Source: Gilliamella apicola (GTDB lineage Bacteria > Pseudomonadota > Gammaproteobacteria > Enterobacterales > Orbaceae). Taken from it: a stretch of DNA of 64,000 bases. The notes under the pieces are model-generated. The model ran no database searches and was not told the DNA's origin. It worked only from the letters and a program-made list of their open reading frames with translations. Location: NCBI RefSeq assembly GCF_000599985.1, contig NZ_CP007445.1, positions 2,108,001 through 2,172,000 of the forward strand, given 5' to 3'. Each line of letters begins with the position of its first letter. Within the stretch, counting starts at the first letter, position 1. The translations under genes and the position numbers were made by a program. Below are positions 40,901 through 48,818 of this stretch, piece after piece.

Positions 40901-41332
40901 TGATTGACCACTTAATTGCCATTTAGCTTGTTGTAAATTAGGGAATAATGTTTCTACATCGGATGTTGACCCAATAACTAAACATTTTCGAACTTTATAA
41001 CGCCAAAACAGACCGTAACGAGATTTGCACTGATTGTTTATTTCTGAAAATTCAGGATAAGTAACAACTTTTTTTACTGGTTTCTTTTCAGCAGGATTCA
41101 ATGATTCACGCTTAACTTTATCTTTAGCCCACATTTTACGATTACTAGTAATAATAACAGGTGTTAACAATAAACCGAGCAATAAAAGCATTGCTTGTAA
41201 CCATATTGAAAATTTCTGTCCTGTTGTTACATATCCTAAACCTGCTCCCCAGAAAAAAAGTCCTGCAGCTAGAATTAGTGCTCCTAATAATATAATGAAA
41301 ATTAATCCAATCAGTTTCCATTTATTTTTCAT
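37991..41332 (-). CDS. tssM: T6SS inner-membrane core protein TssM (IcmF/VasK)
   Basis: Trans-envelope protein that forms the membrane complex with TssL and TssJ. Two helices at about residues 4-34 and 41-61 are followed by a cytoplasmic domain, a third helix near 365-388, and a periplasmic domain of about 720 residues. The nucleotide-binding loop of many TssM proteins is missing: the equivalent segment reads LVIGSTSDVETLF, without GKT. The C-terminal end (GDGYAPYSQLSW, SGDWAWIRLL, RYVLRTQLGGGPLTLL) is the TssJ-binding region. Length 1113 is normal. It begins immediately after the stop of the preceding gene. Confidence 0.94.
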   Translation of the reverse strand: MKNKWKLIGLIFIILLGALILAAGLFFWGAGLGYVTTGQKFSIWLQAMLLLLGLLLTPVIITSNRKMWAKDKVKRESLNPAEKKPVKKVVTYPEFSEINNQCKSRYGLFWRYKVRKCLVIGSTSDVETLFPNLQQAKWQLSGQSLMVYGGDVSSEVNISWMKTLKKHFSRYVPFYHKPLDAIIWAVSKNYLDNTRQQQVLVEKTILQLRSRDKILRWSAPLYLVSGQTSEWSQEGRIEQSVGITFSSSKNNIVDLADLSLKQLATECCQRGIQQVKENSYYAYLLQLSQNLVKNDIDKIKRYLSSLISLRYVPNLRGLFFTPYQSSKPTEEQEFYDLNHFVMTPTWQSIVDDAKSNVGRRLGLNWAAISCYVLFISMIMTGCAMLTSYFRNESLIEDSIKLAKTADDSATKDYTSRLQIQYQLQQRLEQLLFRQQNGAPLSYRFGLNHDGKLLKKLWSSYYTTNLRNIVIPFKDLMTDYLELLTQLPPDDPHRDELVESAYDVLKVYLMMSRADKSDGDYLSQFATKKWRAPDEVSDGNWQKLMPDLVRFWGQSLNLHPKWAQKEDPSLVKNARQILINKIGAQNAVNSIYKKMIQQASQNYADQSLNQLLDGFDNHLLFFSNDELPGIYTRNAWENTIKQEINEVSKLRQEQIDWVLSDGDNSLPKSISSESLKKQLTELYFSEYSAAWLNFLNGIEWRQSDNVTDVIEQLTILADKRQSPLVALVNAIKYQSEVTYSEDGLSSNILRSAKDLINSNKSPTGMSKKNNEAIGPLTETFAPIVSLLRNDNANGLSLETYLSRITQVRLKLQNITNSAEPQTMMQELAKSVFKGTSVDLTETRDYGNLIAANLGKEWSGFSYSLFKKPLEQSWQVVLTPAAESFNDIWQNYVVSQWKKSFAGRYPFKNSENEASLPELARFIRADTGIIDRFIISELNGVLDKKGGIWVVNNVNAQGLNFSPKFLEALNLFNQLSAEVLETGDISLSFDLMPRTGGSTARTELIINKQKLEYFNQIPTWQRFNWPGDGYAPYSQLSWSSNNSGLRLYQYYSGDWAWIRLLESASIKPLDSSRYELVWEAKDGNKLRYVLRTQLGGGPLTLLKLRNFTLPQNVFE

Positions 41333-42466
41333 TTACGACTCCCGACGTAATACTGCCAAATTTGAAAGTAACCATTTATTATGACTATATGCAGTCATAA
41401 GATTATTTTGGTTAGTGAGCATAACCATTTCACATCCCATAGCCAAAGAAAGCCAATAACTTAATCCAGTCTGATTACCAATAAAACTGTCTAAATTAAT
41501 TTGATTGTCTAGGGAAATTTTTTGATCAGCTAATAGTGTTAAAATTTCTACTTGTTGTTTTTTTTCCACATTAGTAAACCAAACTTGTTTAACTTGTTTT
41601 ATAGCATGTTGCATATCTATCATTTGGCCAATAGCATTATCAAGCTCTGTTGCTACCATTGGTCTCAAAATTTCAACTTTAGCACTATTTATTCCCAAAT
41701 CTTGATAATGTTGTTTGCTTGTTCCTAAAAAAGCACACAAAAATGCCGAGTTTAATGAAATGGTATTATTTATAATTACAAGTTGAAGACTTGTTTGCGA
41801 GTCATCTATCATTTCTTGTAGTATTTCAGCATTAACGTTATCTGATATATGCTGTGATAACTTGTATTTCCATGGTAGTTTTGCGGTTTGATAAGCATTA
41901 TTAATATCTTCTTCTAAAAGAGGACTTGATTCTAATGATGTATAAATATTGATATTAATTGTTTCCTTTTCCGATAATTCAGGTAACAATTTACTTAAAG
42001 ATAGAAAAACTTCTTCAAGATATATTTTAATATTAAATTCGTCACCAAACTCTAAAGATTTATTGATTTTAGATGGTAGATTTACACCGTTATTTATGAT
42101 GTCTTTTACAGTTAGGTGATTAGGTAAAACATAATAGCTATCAAGAATCACTAAAGATTTCATTGCCCAGTTTTTCCAATTTTCATCAATGTTTTTCTGT
42201 TCTAACTGCCATATCTCATATTCTTCTTGAGCTAGACCATATATATACAATCGTATACTGACAGCAATTCCAGTAATTGTTGTTGGAATAATTGTAGCTG
42301 ATATCCAAAATATCCACTGTGAACTATAACTTTCATTCGGCCAGATTATAATAAGTAAAATAGTTGTGATAAAACTCAGAACTATAAAAAACAAATACCA
42401 TCGACCTCGATGTAATTTTAATGGTGGCTTTAATGGGTTAAGTACCTTAGGTTTAGGCCAAGACAT
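41333..42466 (-). CDS. T6SS-locus membrane protein, unknown function
   Basis: Not recognised as a core Tss protein. A proline/lysine-rich N-terminus (SWPKPKVLNPLKPPLKLHRG) precedes two membrane helices at about residues 23-42 and 51-74. A predicted cytoplasmic domain of about 300 residues follows, with no lipobox, catalytic motif or repeats visible. The two-helix plus soluble-domain layout resembles the start of TssM. It sits between a PAAR gene and tssM with no intergenic space. I chose ATG 42466 (377 residues); the TTG at 42478 would overlap the PAAR gene by 8 nt. A role in the membrane complex is inferred from position and topology only. Confidence 0.7.
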   Translation of the reverse strand: MSWPKPKVLNPLKPPLKLHRGRWYLFFIVLSFITTILLIIIWPNESYSSQWIFWISATIIPTTITGIAVSIRLYIYGLAQEEYEIWQLEQKNIDENWKNWAMKSLVILDSYYVLPNHLTVKDIINNGVNLPSKINKSLEFGDEFNIKIYLEEVFLSLSKLLPELSEKETININIYTSLESSPLLEEDINNAYQTAKLPWKYKLSQHISDNVNAEILQEMIDDSQTSLQLVIINNTISLNSAFLCAFLGTSKQHYQDLGINSAKVEILRPMVATELDNAIGQMIDMQHAIKQVKQVWFTNVEKKQQVEILTLLADQKISLDNQINLDSFIGNQTGLSYWLSLAMGCEMVMLTNQNNLMTAYSHNKWLLSNLAVLRRES

Positions 42467-42470
42467 AATA

Positions 42471-42737
42471 TTAGTCAATCTCCGATGTACTTAATGTTGA
42501 AATCACTTTACAACCGCATTCACATGTACATTGATCCACGACAACTGGTTTACCATCAGAAAAACAAGTCGTTGAAGCTTCAATAATTTTATTTACGCCA
42601 TGTCCTTTCTTAGGACAGCTAACTAGATCACCTAATAGAGCTGCAGGTTTCCCTTCTACAATCATTGTTGAAGAAGCAGAAATAACTGATCCACCATGAG
42701 TTGTAGGGTCTCCTAATCGAACCACGTTTTTTCCCAT
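42471..42737 (-). CDS. PAAR-domain T6SS spike-tip protein
   Basis: Small 88-residue PAAR protein that sharpens the VgrG spike. The PAAR repeats are visible as VRLGDPTTHGGSV, GKPAALLGDLVSCPKKGHG and the closing DGKPVVVDQC. It consists of the PAAR domain alone with no toxic C-terminal extension. The C-terminus carries an unusual Cys cluster (QCTCECGCK). It opens the second half of the T6SS locus after a 283-bp gap that follows clpV. It would cap a VgrG encoded elsewhere. Confidence 0.92.
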   Translation of the reverse strand: MGKNVVRLGDPTTHGGSVISASSTMIVEGKPAALLGDLVSCPKKGHGVNKIIEASTTCFSDGKPVVVDQCTCECGCKVISTLSTSEID

Positions 42738-42937
42738 TATTTTATCCCTTAATAAATTCTCAAATAAAACGCTAGTTAAACGATACTTTTAAATTCACAA
42801 TTTTTACAATATTCTAATTAATCACATTTCATACGATTTTATATATAGATAGTTATTTAAGATCTGTTATCAATTCTTGCACTGTATTTATTATGCTTAA
42901 TAAGCAATATTATCATTGCCTATTTTAATTTTATTTA

Positions 42938-42974
42938 AAACTGATCAATAAGTTTTATGCCAATTGACCAGTTT
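42938..42974 (-). terminator. Stem-loop downstream of clpV
   Basis: AAACTGGTCAAT and ATTGATCAGTTT (minus strand, one G-U pair) form a 12-bp stem with a 13-nt loop, about 47 nt after the clpV stop and followed by TAAATAAAATT. It probably separates tssB-clpV from a second unit starting at the PAAR gene, whose promoter must lie in the rest of the 42738-43020 gap. Confidence 0.55.
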
Positions 42975-43020
42975 ATTTCATAGAAAAAACATCATGTTAT
43001 TAATCAATTCAATCTGATTT

Positions 43021-45780
43021 TTATTGTTGCTTTTCCTTAGGTTTAGTAGATTTTGTTTTATCTTTGACAGATTTACTTTTTGTTTTTTCCGAATTTTGTT
43101 TTCTCGAGTCATCAACTAATTCGAGTGTTATTCCTTCAATCTCGCTAAAATCAAGCAATAATGTTAAAGCTTTCCCATTACTATTATTCTTTCTTTGTAA
43201 TAATAAATTTGAGATTGCAGGCAAAATTTGTTGATTCAAAATACTGTCAATATTACGAGCCCCGGTATCAGGTAACAAACAAGAAGAAGCCAGTTGATTG
43301 TATAATTGCTCACTAACTTTAAAGTCAATTTTGTAATGTTTTTGTATTCGTGAAGCAACTTTATCCAATTTCATTTTGACTATCTGCTGCAACGCTTTGT
43401 CTGATAAAGGTGTATAAATAACTGTTTGGAAACGAGCCAATAATGCTGGTTGGAAATGTTCTCGGATAATTGGTCGTAATAATTCATGCTGAGTGGCAGT
43501 ATCAGCATCTGGCATCTGTTCAAATAGAGCCATTAATTCGTCATTACCTAAATTAGATGTCATAAGTATTAAGGTATTACGAAAATCAATTTCACGACCT
43601 TCGCCATCGCGCATAAATCCTCGATCAAAAACTTGATAGAACAAATTCAATACATCACGATGGGCTTTTTCAATTTCATCTAATAACACTACACTGTAAG
43701 GTCTCTTTCTGACTGCTTCAGTTAACACACCACCTTGACCATAACCTACATAACCTGGAGGAGAGCCTTTAAGTTGAGATACCGTATGGGGTTCTTGATA
43801 TTCAGACATATTGATAGTAACAAGTGATTGCTCACCACCAAATAATGTGTCTGCAAGCGCTAGTGCTGTTTCAGTTTTACCCACGCCTGACGGCCCAACC
43901 AATAAAAATACGCCCATAGGTGCATCTTCCGAGGTCAATCCTGTTTTAGTTGCTCGAATACGTTTTGCTAATTCAAATAGAGCATTATCTTGACCAACAA
44001 TTCGTTTGCGTAAATCATCTTCAAGCGCCATAAGGTGACTTTGCTCATCTTTTAATAAACTTTCTAAAGGAACACCTGTCCAATCAGCAATAACAGAAGA
44101 AACTACTCGACTATCAACATCAAGGGATAATAAAGGTCTGTTTCCTTGCAATTTATTTAATTTTTCTTGTGTATCAGTCAACTGTTTTGACAATTTTGGA
44201 TCTGGCGTGGCCGTTAATTGTTTTCTCAATTCAATAAGTTCTTCAATGATTCTCTTTTCTTCTTCAAACTGAGTTTGCTCGATGCTTAGTTGTTTTTGTA
44301 AATCATCTAATTGTTTGTTGATTTCAGTTATACGCTCAGATGAATTGTTTTCACCTAATAATAAATCATCTTCAATCGCTACTTTTTCGATTGTTAAAGA
44401 TGCAATTTTTGCTTCAAGTTCAATGATAGATTCAGGTATAGTATCAAGGCTCATTCTCACTCTAGCTGAAGCAGTATCTAAAAGATCAACTGCTTTATCA
44501 GGAAGTTGACGACCACTTATATAACGACGAGATAAAGATACAGCCGTTTTTACTGCTTCATCTAATATATGAACACCATGATGGATCGCATATCGTGATT
44601 TTAATCCGCGCAACATGAGACAAGCTTTCTCATCATCAGGCTCATCTGCTTTAACCATTTGAAAACGACGTTCAAGTGCAGCATCTTTTTCAAAATACTG
44701 CTTGTATTCTGACCATGTTGTTGCCGCAATGGTTCTTAATTCCCCTCGAGCTAATGCTGGTTTTAACAAATTTGCCGCATCCGCACCACCTGCTGAATTT
44801 CCAGCACCAATAATGGTATGAGCTTCGTCGATAAACAGGAGAATTGGGGTTTGTGACTGCTGTACTGCATCAATAACATTTTTAAGTCTTTGTTCGAATT
44901 CGCCCTTTACGCCAGCACCTGCTTGCAATAAGCCTAAATCAAGCGTTAATATGCTCACATCTTTAAGATTATTTGGTATATTGCCTTCTACTATTCGTAA
45001 TGCTAATCCTTCAACTAAAGCTGTTTTACCCACACCAGGCTCACCCACTAAAATTGGATTATTTTTTCGACGACGGGATAAAATATCAACCATCTGTCTA
45101 ATTTCTTTATCACGACCTAATACAGGATCAATTTTACCTGCTTTGGCTTTTTCGGTAACATCTTCTGTAAAGCGACTTAATACGGCTTGATGATGTTTTT
45201 GCTTAAGAGCCTTATTATCTTCTTTTTCATCTTCAGCTTGTGTTACTTGTGAATGATGATCTAAATTTTGTAGATCATTTTGTAAACCATCATTTGAATC
45301 ATTCAAAGGACTTTCATCAGATAGTTCATCTAATTTTGAACGGAGTTTCCTTAAAGAAACAGGTGTTAAACTTAAAAGTTGCCATGCATCTTGTGCTTTT
45401 AAACATTGTGGCATTTCTTGTAAAACTTGTAGGATATGAAGAGACCGAATTGTTTCTTCGTGATCTTCTAATGAAGCTTTTAACCATGCTGCTTGCAATA
45501 CAGCGATAAGTGATGATGATAAACTAGGTTTATTGTTAATAGTATGCGGTAATGCATCAAGGAAATTTAATAGCCCTTGCCAAATTTTATCCATATCAAG
45601 CTGATAATGCCTTGCTATGATTGTAATATCACCAGATCCTTGCTCTAATAGTTTTAACAACCAATGTTCAAGTGTGATTTCAGTATGAGCGCGGGTTTGA
45701 CATAACTCTGCCGCAGATTCAAGTGATTTTGCACAGTAAGGGTTCAGTCGCCTTAATAAAATAGATGGATCGGCAATCAT
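43021..45780 (-). CDS. clpV: T6SS sheath-recycling ATPase ClpV (TssH)
   Basis: Hexameric AAA+ ATPase that disassembles the contracted TssB/TssC sheath. The N-terminal Clp repeat domain (about 1-160) binds TssC. A first AAA domain has Walker A GEPGVGKTAL and Walker B LLFIDEAHT; a coiled-coil middle domain spans about 400-550; a second AAA domain has GPSGVGKTET and VVLLDEIEKAH. Length 919 slightly exceeds the norm because of a Lys/Ser/Thr-rich tail of about 28 residues (ending in TKSTKPKEKQQ). It follows hcp by 89 nt, with a hairpin in between. Confidence 0.95.
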   Translation of the reverse strand: MIADPSILLRRLNPYCAKSLESAAELCQTRAHTEITLEHWLLKLLEQGSGDITIIARHYQLDMDKIWQGLLNFLDALPHTINNKPSLSSSLIAVLQAAWLKASLEDHEETIRSLHILQVLQEMPQCLKAQDAWQLLSLTPVSLRKLRSKLDELSDESPLNDSNDGLQNDLQNLDHHSQVTQAEDEKEDNKALKQKHHQAVLSRFTEDVTEKAKAGKIDPVLGRDKEIRQMVDILSRRRKNNPILVGEPGVGKTALVEGLALRIVEGNIPNNLKDVSILTLDLGLLQAGAGVKGEFEQRLKNVIDAVQQSQTPILLFIDEAHTIIGAGNSAGGADAANLLKPALARGELRTIAATTWSEYKQYFEKDAALERRFQMVKADEPDDEKACLMLRGLKSRYAIHHGVHILDEAVKTAVSLSRRYISGRQLPDKAVDLLDTASARVRMSLDTIPESIIELEAKIASLTIEKVAIEDDLLLGENNSSERITEINKQLDDLQKQLSIEQTQFEEEKRIIEELIELRKQLTATPDPKLSKQLTDTQEKLNKLQGNRPLLSLDVDSRVVSSVIADWTGVPLESLLKDEQSHLMALEDDLRKRIVGQDNALFELAKRIRATKTGLTSEDAPMGVFLLVGPSGVGKTETALALADTLFGGEQSLVTINMSEYQEPHTVSQLKGSPPGYVGYGQGGVLTEAVRKRPYSVVLLDEIEKAHRDVLNLFYQVFDRGFMRDGEGREIDFRNTLILMTSNLGNDELMALFEQMPDADTATQHELLRPIIREHFQPALLARFQTVIYTPLSDKALQQIVKMKLDKVASRIQKHYKIDFKVSEQLYNQLASSCLLPDTGARNIDSILNQQILPAISNLLLQRKNNSNGKALTLLLDFSEIEGITLELVDDSRKQNSEKTKSKSVKDKTKSTKPKEKQQ

Positions 45781-45830
45781 TACTATTCCTTTTTATTATA
45801 TATTGATCTCTAATCTTTATTCCCAAAGAT

Positions 45831-45859
45831 GCTGACCCTTAAGTCAGGTAAGGATCAGC
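45831..45859 (-). terminator. Stem-loop between hcp and clpV
   Basis: GCTGATCCTTA and TAAGGGTCAGC (minus strand, one G-U pair) form an 11-bp stem with a 7-nt loop just after hcp. There is no T run, so it is more likely an mRNA-stabilising or partially terminating element that lets hcp be expressed above clpV. Confidence 0.55.
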
Positions 45860-45869
45860 AAATATTAAA

Positions 45870-46358
45870 TTACGCTCGACTTTCTACCCAGCTATCTGAG
45901 TGGATGATGTTACCATCTTTATAAGTCCAAGTAATTTTTTCGTAACGAAGTTCAACACGCTCTAAATGATTGTATTGTTCTTTTGAAGGGTCTTTGATAT
46001 TGTGCATTTCTGGTTTAACAGATACAACTTTTACGCCATCCATAAACGTATTAAAATACTCAATTTCTTGACCAGCATCATTAATTTTGTACCATTTGAT
46101 CTCAACTGATTTTAAGTTTTGACCTGTGGTAACTGCTTTGTAAAGATAAGGTGATGAAGCATCGACTTCTTTAACGAACTCAAGTGCTTTATGAACACGT
46201 GTGCCAGTTAATTTACCAGTGTTACCATCTGTTGGGATGTACACTTTGTGGTCGAACTCAACAACTTCAACACTACCTTCACGACCAAATACGGTTACAG
46301 ATCCTTTAATTTCCGCACCACCGTCATCTTTTAAGAACATATATGCTGGAACAGCCAT
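45870..46358 (-). CDS. hcp: T6SS tube protein Hcp (TssD)
   Basis: Forms hexameric rings that stack into the inner tube and carry small effectors. The start MAVPAYMFLKDDGGAEIKGS is the typical Hcp beginning, and the segments VEVVEFDHKVYIPTD, RVHKALEFVKEVDASSPYLY and HLERVELRYEKITWTYKDGN are family hallmarks. Length 162 is standard; there is no C-terminal toxin extension. AAGGAG lies upstream. Confidence 0.96.
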   Translation of the reverse strand: MAVPAYMFLKDDGGAEIKGSVTVFGREGSVEVVEFDHKVYIPTDGNTGKLTGTRVHKALEFVKEVDASSPYLYKAVTTGQNLKSVEIKWYKINDAGQEIEYFNTFMDGVKVVSVKPEMHNIKDPSKEQYNHLERVELRYEKITWTYKDGNIIHSDSWVESRA

Positions 46359-46391
46359 TGTTTTACTCCTTTTTTGTTTTAGTTAAATTCC

Positions 46392-48131
46392 TTAGTTTTC
46401 TTGTGTCAAAAAACAATTTGACATTTGAGGAACTAAGCTTATTTCTACACGTCGATTTTTAGCACGATTCTCTGCAGTATCGTTATCAACCAACGGTTTT
46501 TTTGAACCATACCCTTGTATGGCAAAACAGGTTTCAGGCATATCGCTTGTTTTCATGAACCAATTTCTAACTGAAAGAGCACGATCTAAAGATAATTGTA
46601 TATTCTTGTCTTCATTACCTGTGGAATCGGTATGCCCACCAATTAAGATGAGCCACCCAGTATCCTGATTAGTTTTTATTTGCTTTTGCATTTCAACTAA
46701 AGCATTGATCAGTATTTTGGTAGAATCAGGTTTCAAATTTGATTGACCTGTTTCAAATAATGCCAAGCTGTCTAAACGTATTACCACAGGTATTACCACC
46801 TGAGGAGGTTCTATCACTTTTGGAGGCATTGCAACGTATTTACTAATGGCAATATTTAATGGCTCTATGAGCTGTTGCCCATGGTATAGCCCTACACCTA
46901 AGCGTACAGGTTCACCTTGTGAAAAATACTTATTCAACATTATTCTGTCGTTTTTCAAAATTTCTAATGCTTTTAATTTTTCATCATAATTATCCATAGC
47001 AATAGAATTATAAAAATCAATATCGCTTTCAACTTGCTTGGCAAGTTTTATATTATTTTTAAATGATGCACCTAAACATCCCATAGTAAATAAGGAAGTT
47101 ATAACGAGTAATCCACAGATCATTGAGATAATAGGAGAAAACGGATATGCAATAGGCATAAACTTTACTAAATCATCCGGAGGACTGATAGTTTCTTGTA
47201 TTTTTCGAGTATTAGGGAGTGTCATGGTTGTAAGACGTTCCCATTGAATTTGTATTATATTATTAGTAATAACCTCTTGATTAACAGGATAAATAGCCGC
47301 AGCAGCTGGAATACATTTTGCTACGGGTTGTTTAGGATCCGCTAATGTTGACAAAACCACCTTTTCAACCCAATCTTTAGATTCATTTAAAAAGGCTTGA
47401 AGACTTAAACGACGTTCTCTTTCTTTTGGTGAAATTTTAATATCATTCACCCAATTATTTAATGGAGATAAATAACGATCAATCAAGTATAATTTTTGTT
47501 TTTTAAGTTGAAACCATTGAACAGGAATAGATTCAAATTCATCATAAATTAAATCATTGAATCCAATATGTACCGATAAATAAACAGGTAATGAATATTT
47601 AGCAATTTTACTTGTATCAACCCAAGATTGACGAAAAGCTTGCAATTTTGCAATAAAGATCCCTTGTTTATCTTCAATTTCTGGAGTCAAAGCTAAAAAA
47701 ATACCTACCCGACCAAGCATATCAGGCCATTTAGCTATTAACGAATCATAGACTATCGGCAAATGTGAATATTCATCAACATAGATCCAAACGGCTTCAG
47801 ATGAAATTAAAATATTCGATTGAGCTAAAGATAAGTCATCAGGGAAAAAATCTTTTGCACCACTGCCTGTTACTAATAAAATAGGCAGACGATAACGCTG
47901 TTTTGCAGGTAGCAAATCAAGTTTTTCAGTTAAGAAAGCAATATTAGTCGTCGATGAAGCAAGTATTTTTCGATAGCGCTTCATTCGCCATAATATACCC
48001 ATGGCTATCACTACCACTAATACTGATCCTATAATTTGCCATCCCATTGTTATTGGTAAAAAAACAAATAACAATAGTAGACTTAAGACAGTAGCATAAA
48101 TAATCTGAATACGCTTAGGATAATCGCTCAT
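46392..48131 (-). CDS. T6SS-associated OmpA-family protein with TssM-like N-terminal layout
   Basis: A 579-residue membrane protein. Two helices at about residues 8-29 and 31-50 are followed by a cytoplasmic region of about 280 residues, a third helix at 331-353, and a periplasmic part. The latter ends in an OmpA peptidoglycan-binding domain (about 440-570; GGHTDSTGNEDKN and ENRAKNRRVEISL). This helix order and segments such as RLPILLVTGSGAKDFF and SLPVYLSVHIG resemble the first third of TssM (LVIGSTSDVETLF, SAPLYLVSGQ). It lies 11 nt after tssL, whose product lacks an OmpA domain, so it probably supplies the cell-wall anchor of the membrane complex. The TssM relationship is inferred. Confidence 0.82.
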   Translation of the reverse strand: MSDYPKRIQIIYATVLSLLLLFVFLPITMGWQIIGSVLVVVIAMGILWRMKRYRKILASSTTNIAFLTEKLDLLPAKQRYRLPILLVTGSGAKDFFPDDLSLAQSNILISSEAVWIYVDEYSHLPIVYDSLIAKWPDMLGRVGIFLALTPEIEDKQGIFIAKLQAFRQSWVDTSKIAKYSLPVYLSVHIGFNDLIYDEFESIPVQWFQLKKQKLYLIDRYLSPLNNWVNDIKISPKERERRLSLQAFLNESKDWVEKVVLSTLADPKQPVAKCIPAAAAIYPVNQEVITNNIIQIQWERLTTMTLPNTRKIQETISPPDDLVKFMPIAYPFSPIISMICGLLVITSLFTMGCLGASFKNNIKLAKQVESDIDFYNSIAMDNYDEKLKALEILKNDRIMLNKYFSQGEPVRLGVGLYHGQQLIEPLNIAISKYVAMPPKVIEPPQVVIPVVIRLDSLALFETGQSNLKPDSTKILINALVEMQKQIKTNQDTGWLILIGGHTDSTGNEDKNIQLSLDRALSVRNWFMKTSDMPETCFAIQGYGSKKPLVDNDTAENRAKNRRVEISLVPQMSNCFLTQEN

Positions 48132-48142
48132 AAAACCTCTTT

Positions 48143-48808
48143 TTAACCAATAAGCGAATCAATTAAATTATCAAGTTGATTATTTAAGATAAAGTATAGT
48201 GCGATAACGCAAATAAAAGACAATGCTGTTAAAGATAAAAGTAAAGTCTTTCTTCCCCAATAACGATGATCCTGAGCTTGTTCAATAATAGGGTGATTTT
48301 GTTCTGGTTCGGATTCACGCAATGCTTCTCGAAGCGCTAATATAAGATGTTCTCGTTCCATTTGAGGTTTTCCCAAATAACATCCTTGGAATCCTAGCCC
48401 TAATACTCTATCAAAGCAGCTTAGAACAATTTCTTCTTTTTTATCTTCTTTTAAACGACTACGAACTTTTTCAAACAAGTCATAACCTGCATTATTGGTA
48501 TTAAAATAGATGACTTGTAGTGGTTCACCTAACCATTCATCATAGCCTTGATCACTTGGATTATCTTTTTGATAAAGTAAGACTGTTTCATCTAATAGGG
48601 CACACAATGCGTAACTAATATCATCTATAACATCTTGTTTATATTGTGCATTATATAAAGTTTCTCGAACATTCTTGATTTGTTCTTTACAATGTTCATA
48701 TAGTTTATGTCCTGAAAGAATTTTTGCTTTTGCCTTTAGTTCCACAACCACTAATATTGAGTCACGCAATAATTCATCGATAATAATTTTTTTTGATTCT
48801 GTATTCAT
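48143..48808 (-). CDS. tssL: T6SS membrane complex protein TssL (DotU family)
   Basis: Tail-anchored inner-membrane protein that contacts TssM and the baseplate. The DotU cytoplasmic domain shows DDISYALCALLDETVL near residue 65 and YDEWLGEPLQVIYF near 90, then FEKVRSRL and LGLGFQGCYLG. A single C-terminal helix lies at about 188-208. Its 221 residues comprise only the DotU part; the peptidoglycan-binding domain found in some TssL proteins is instead on the neighbouring product. Confidence 0.94.
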   Translation of the reverse strand: MNTESKKIIIDELLRDSILVVVELKAKAKILSGHKLYEHCKEQIKNVRETLYNAQYKQDVIDDISYALCALLDETVLLYQKDNPSDQGYDEWLGEPLQVIYFNTNNAGYDLFEKVRSRLKEDKKEEIVLSCFDRVLGLGFQGCYLGKPQMEREHLILALREALRESEPEQNHPIIEQAQDHRYWGRKTLLLSLTALSFICVIALYFILNNQLDNLIDSLIG

Positions 48809-48818
48809 TACTCTAACC

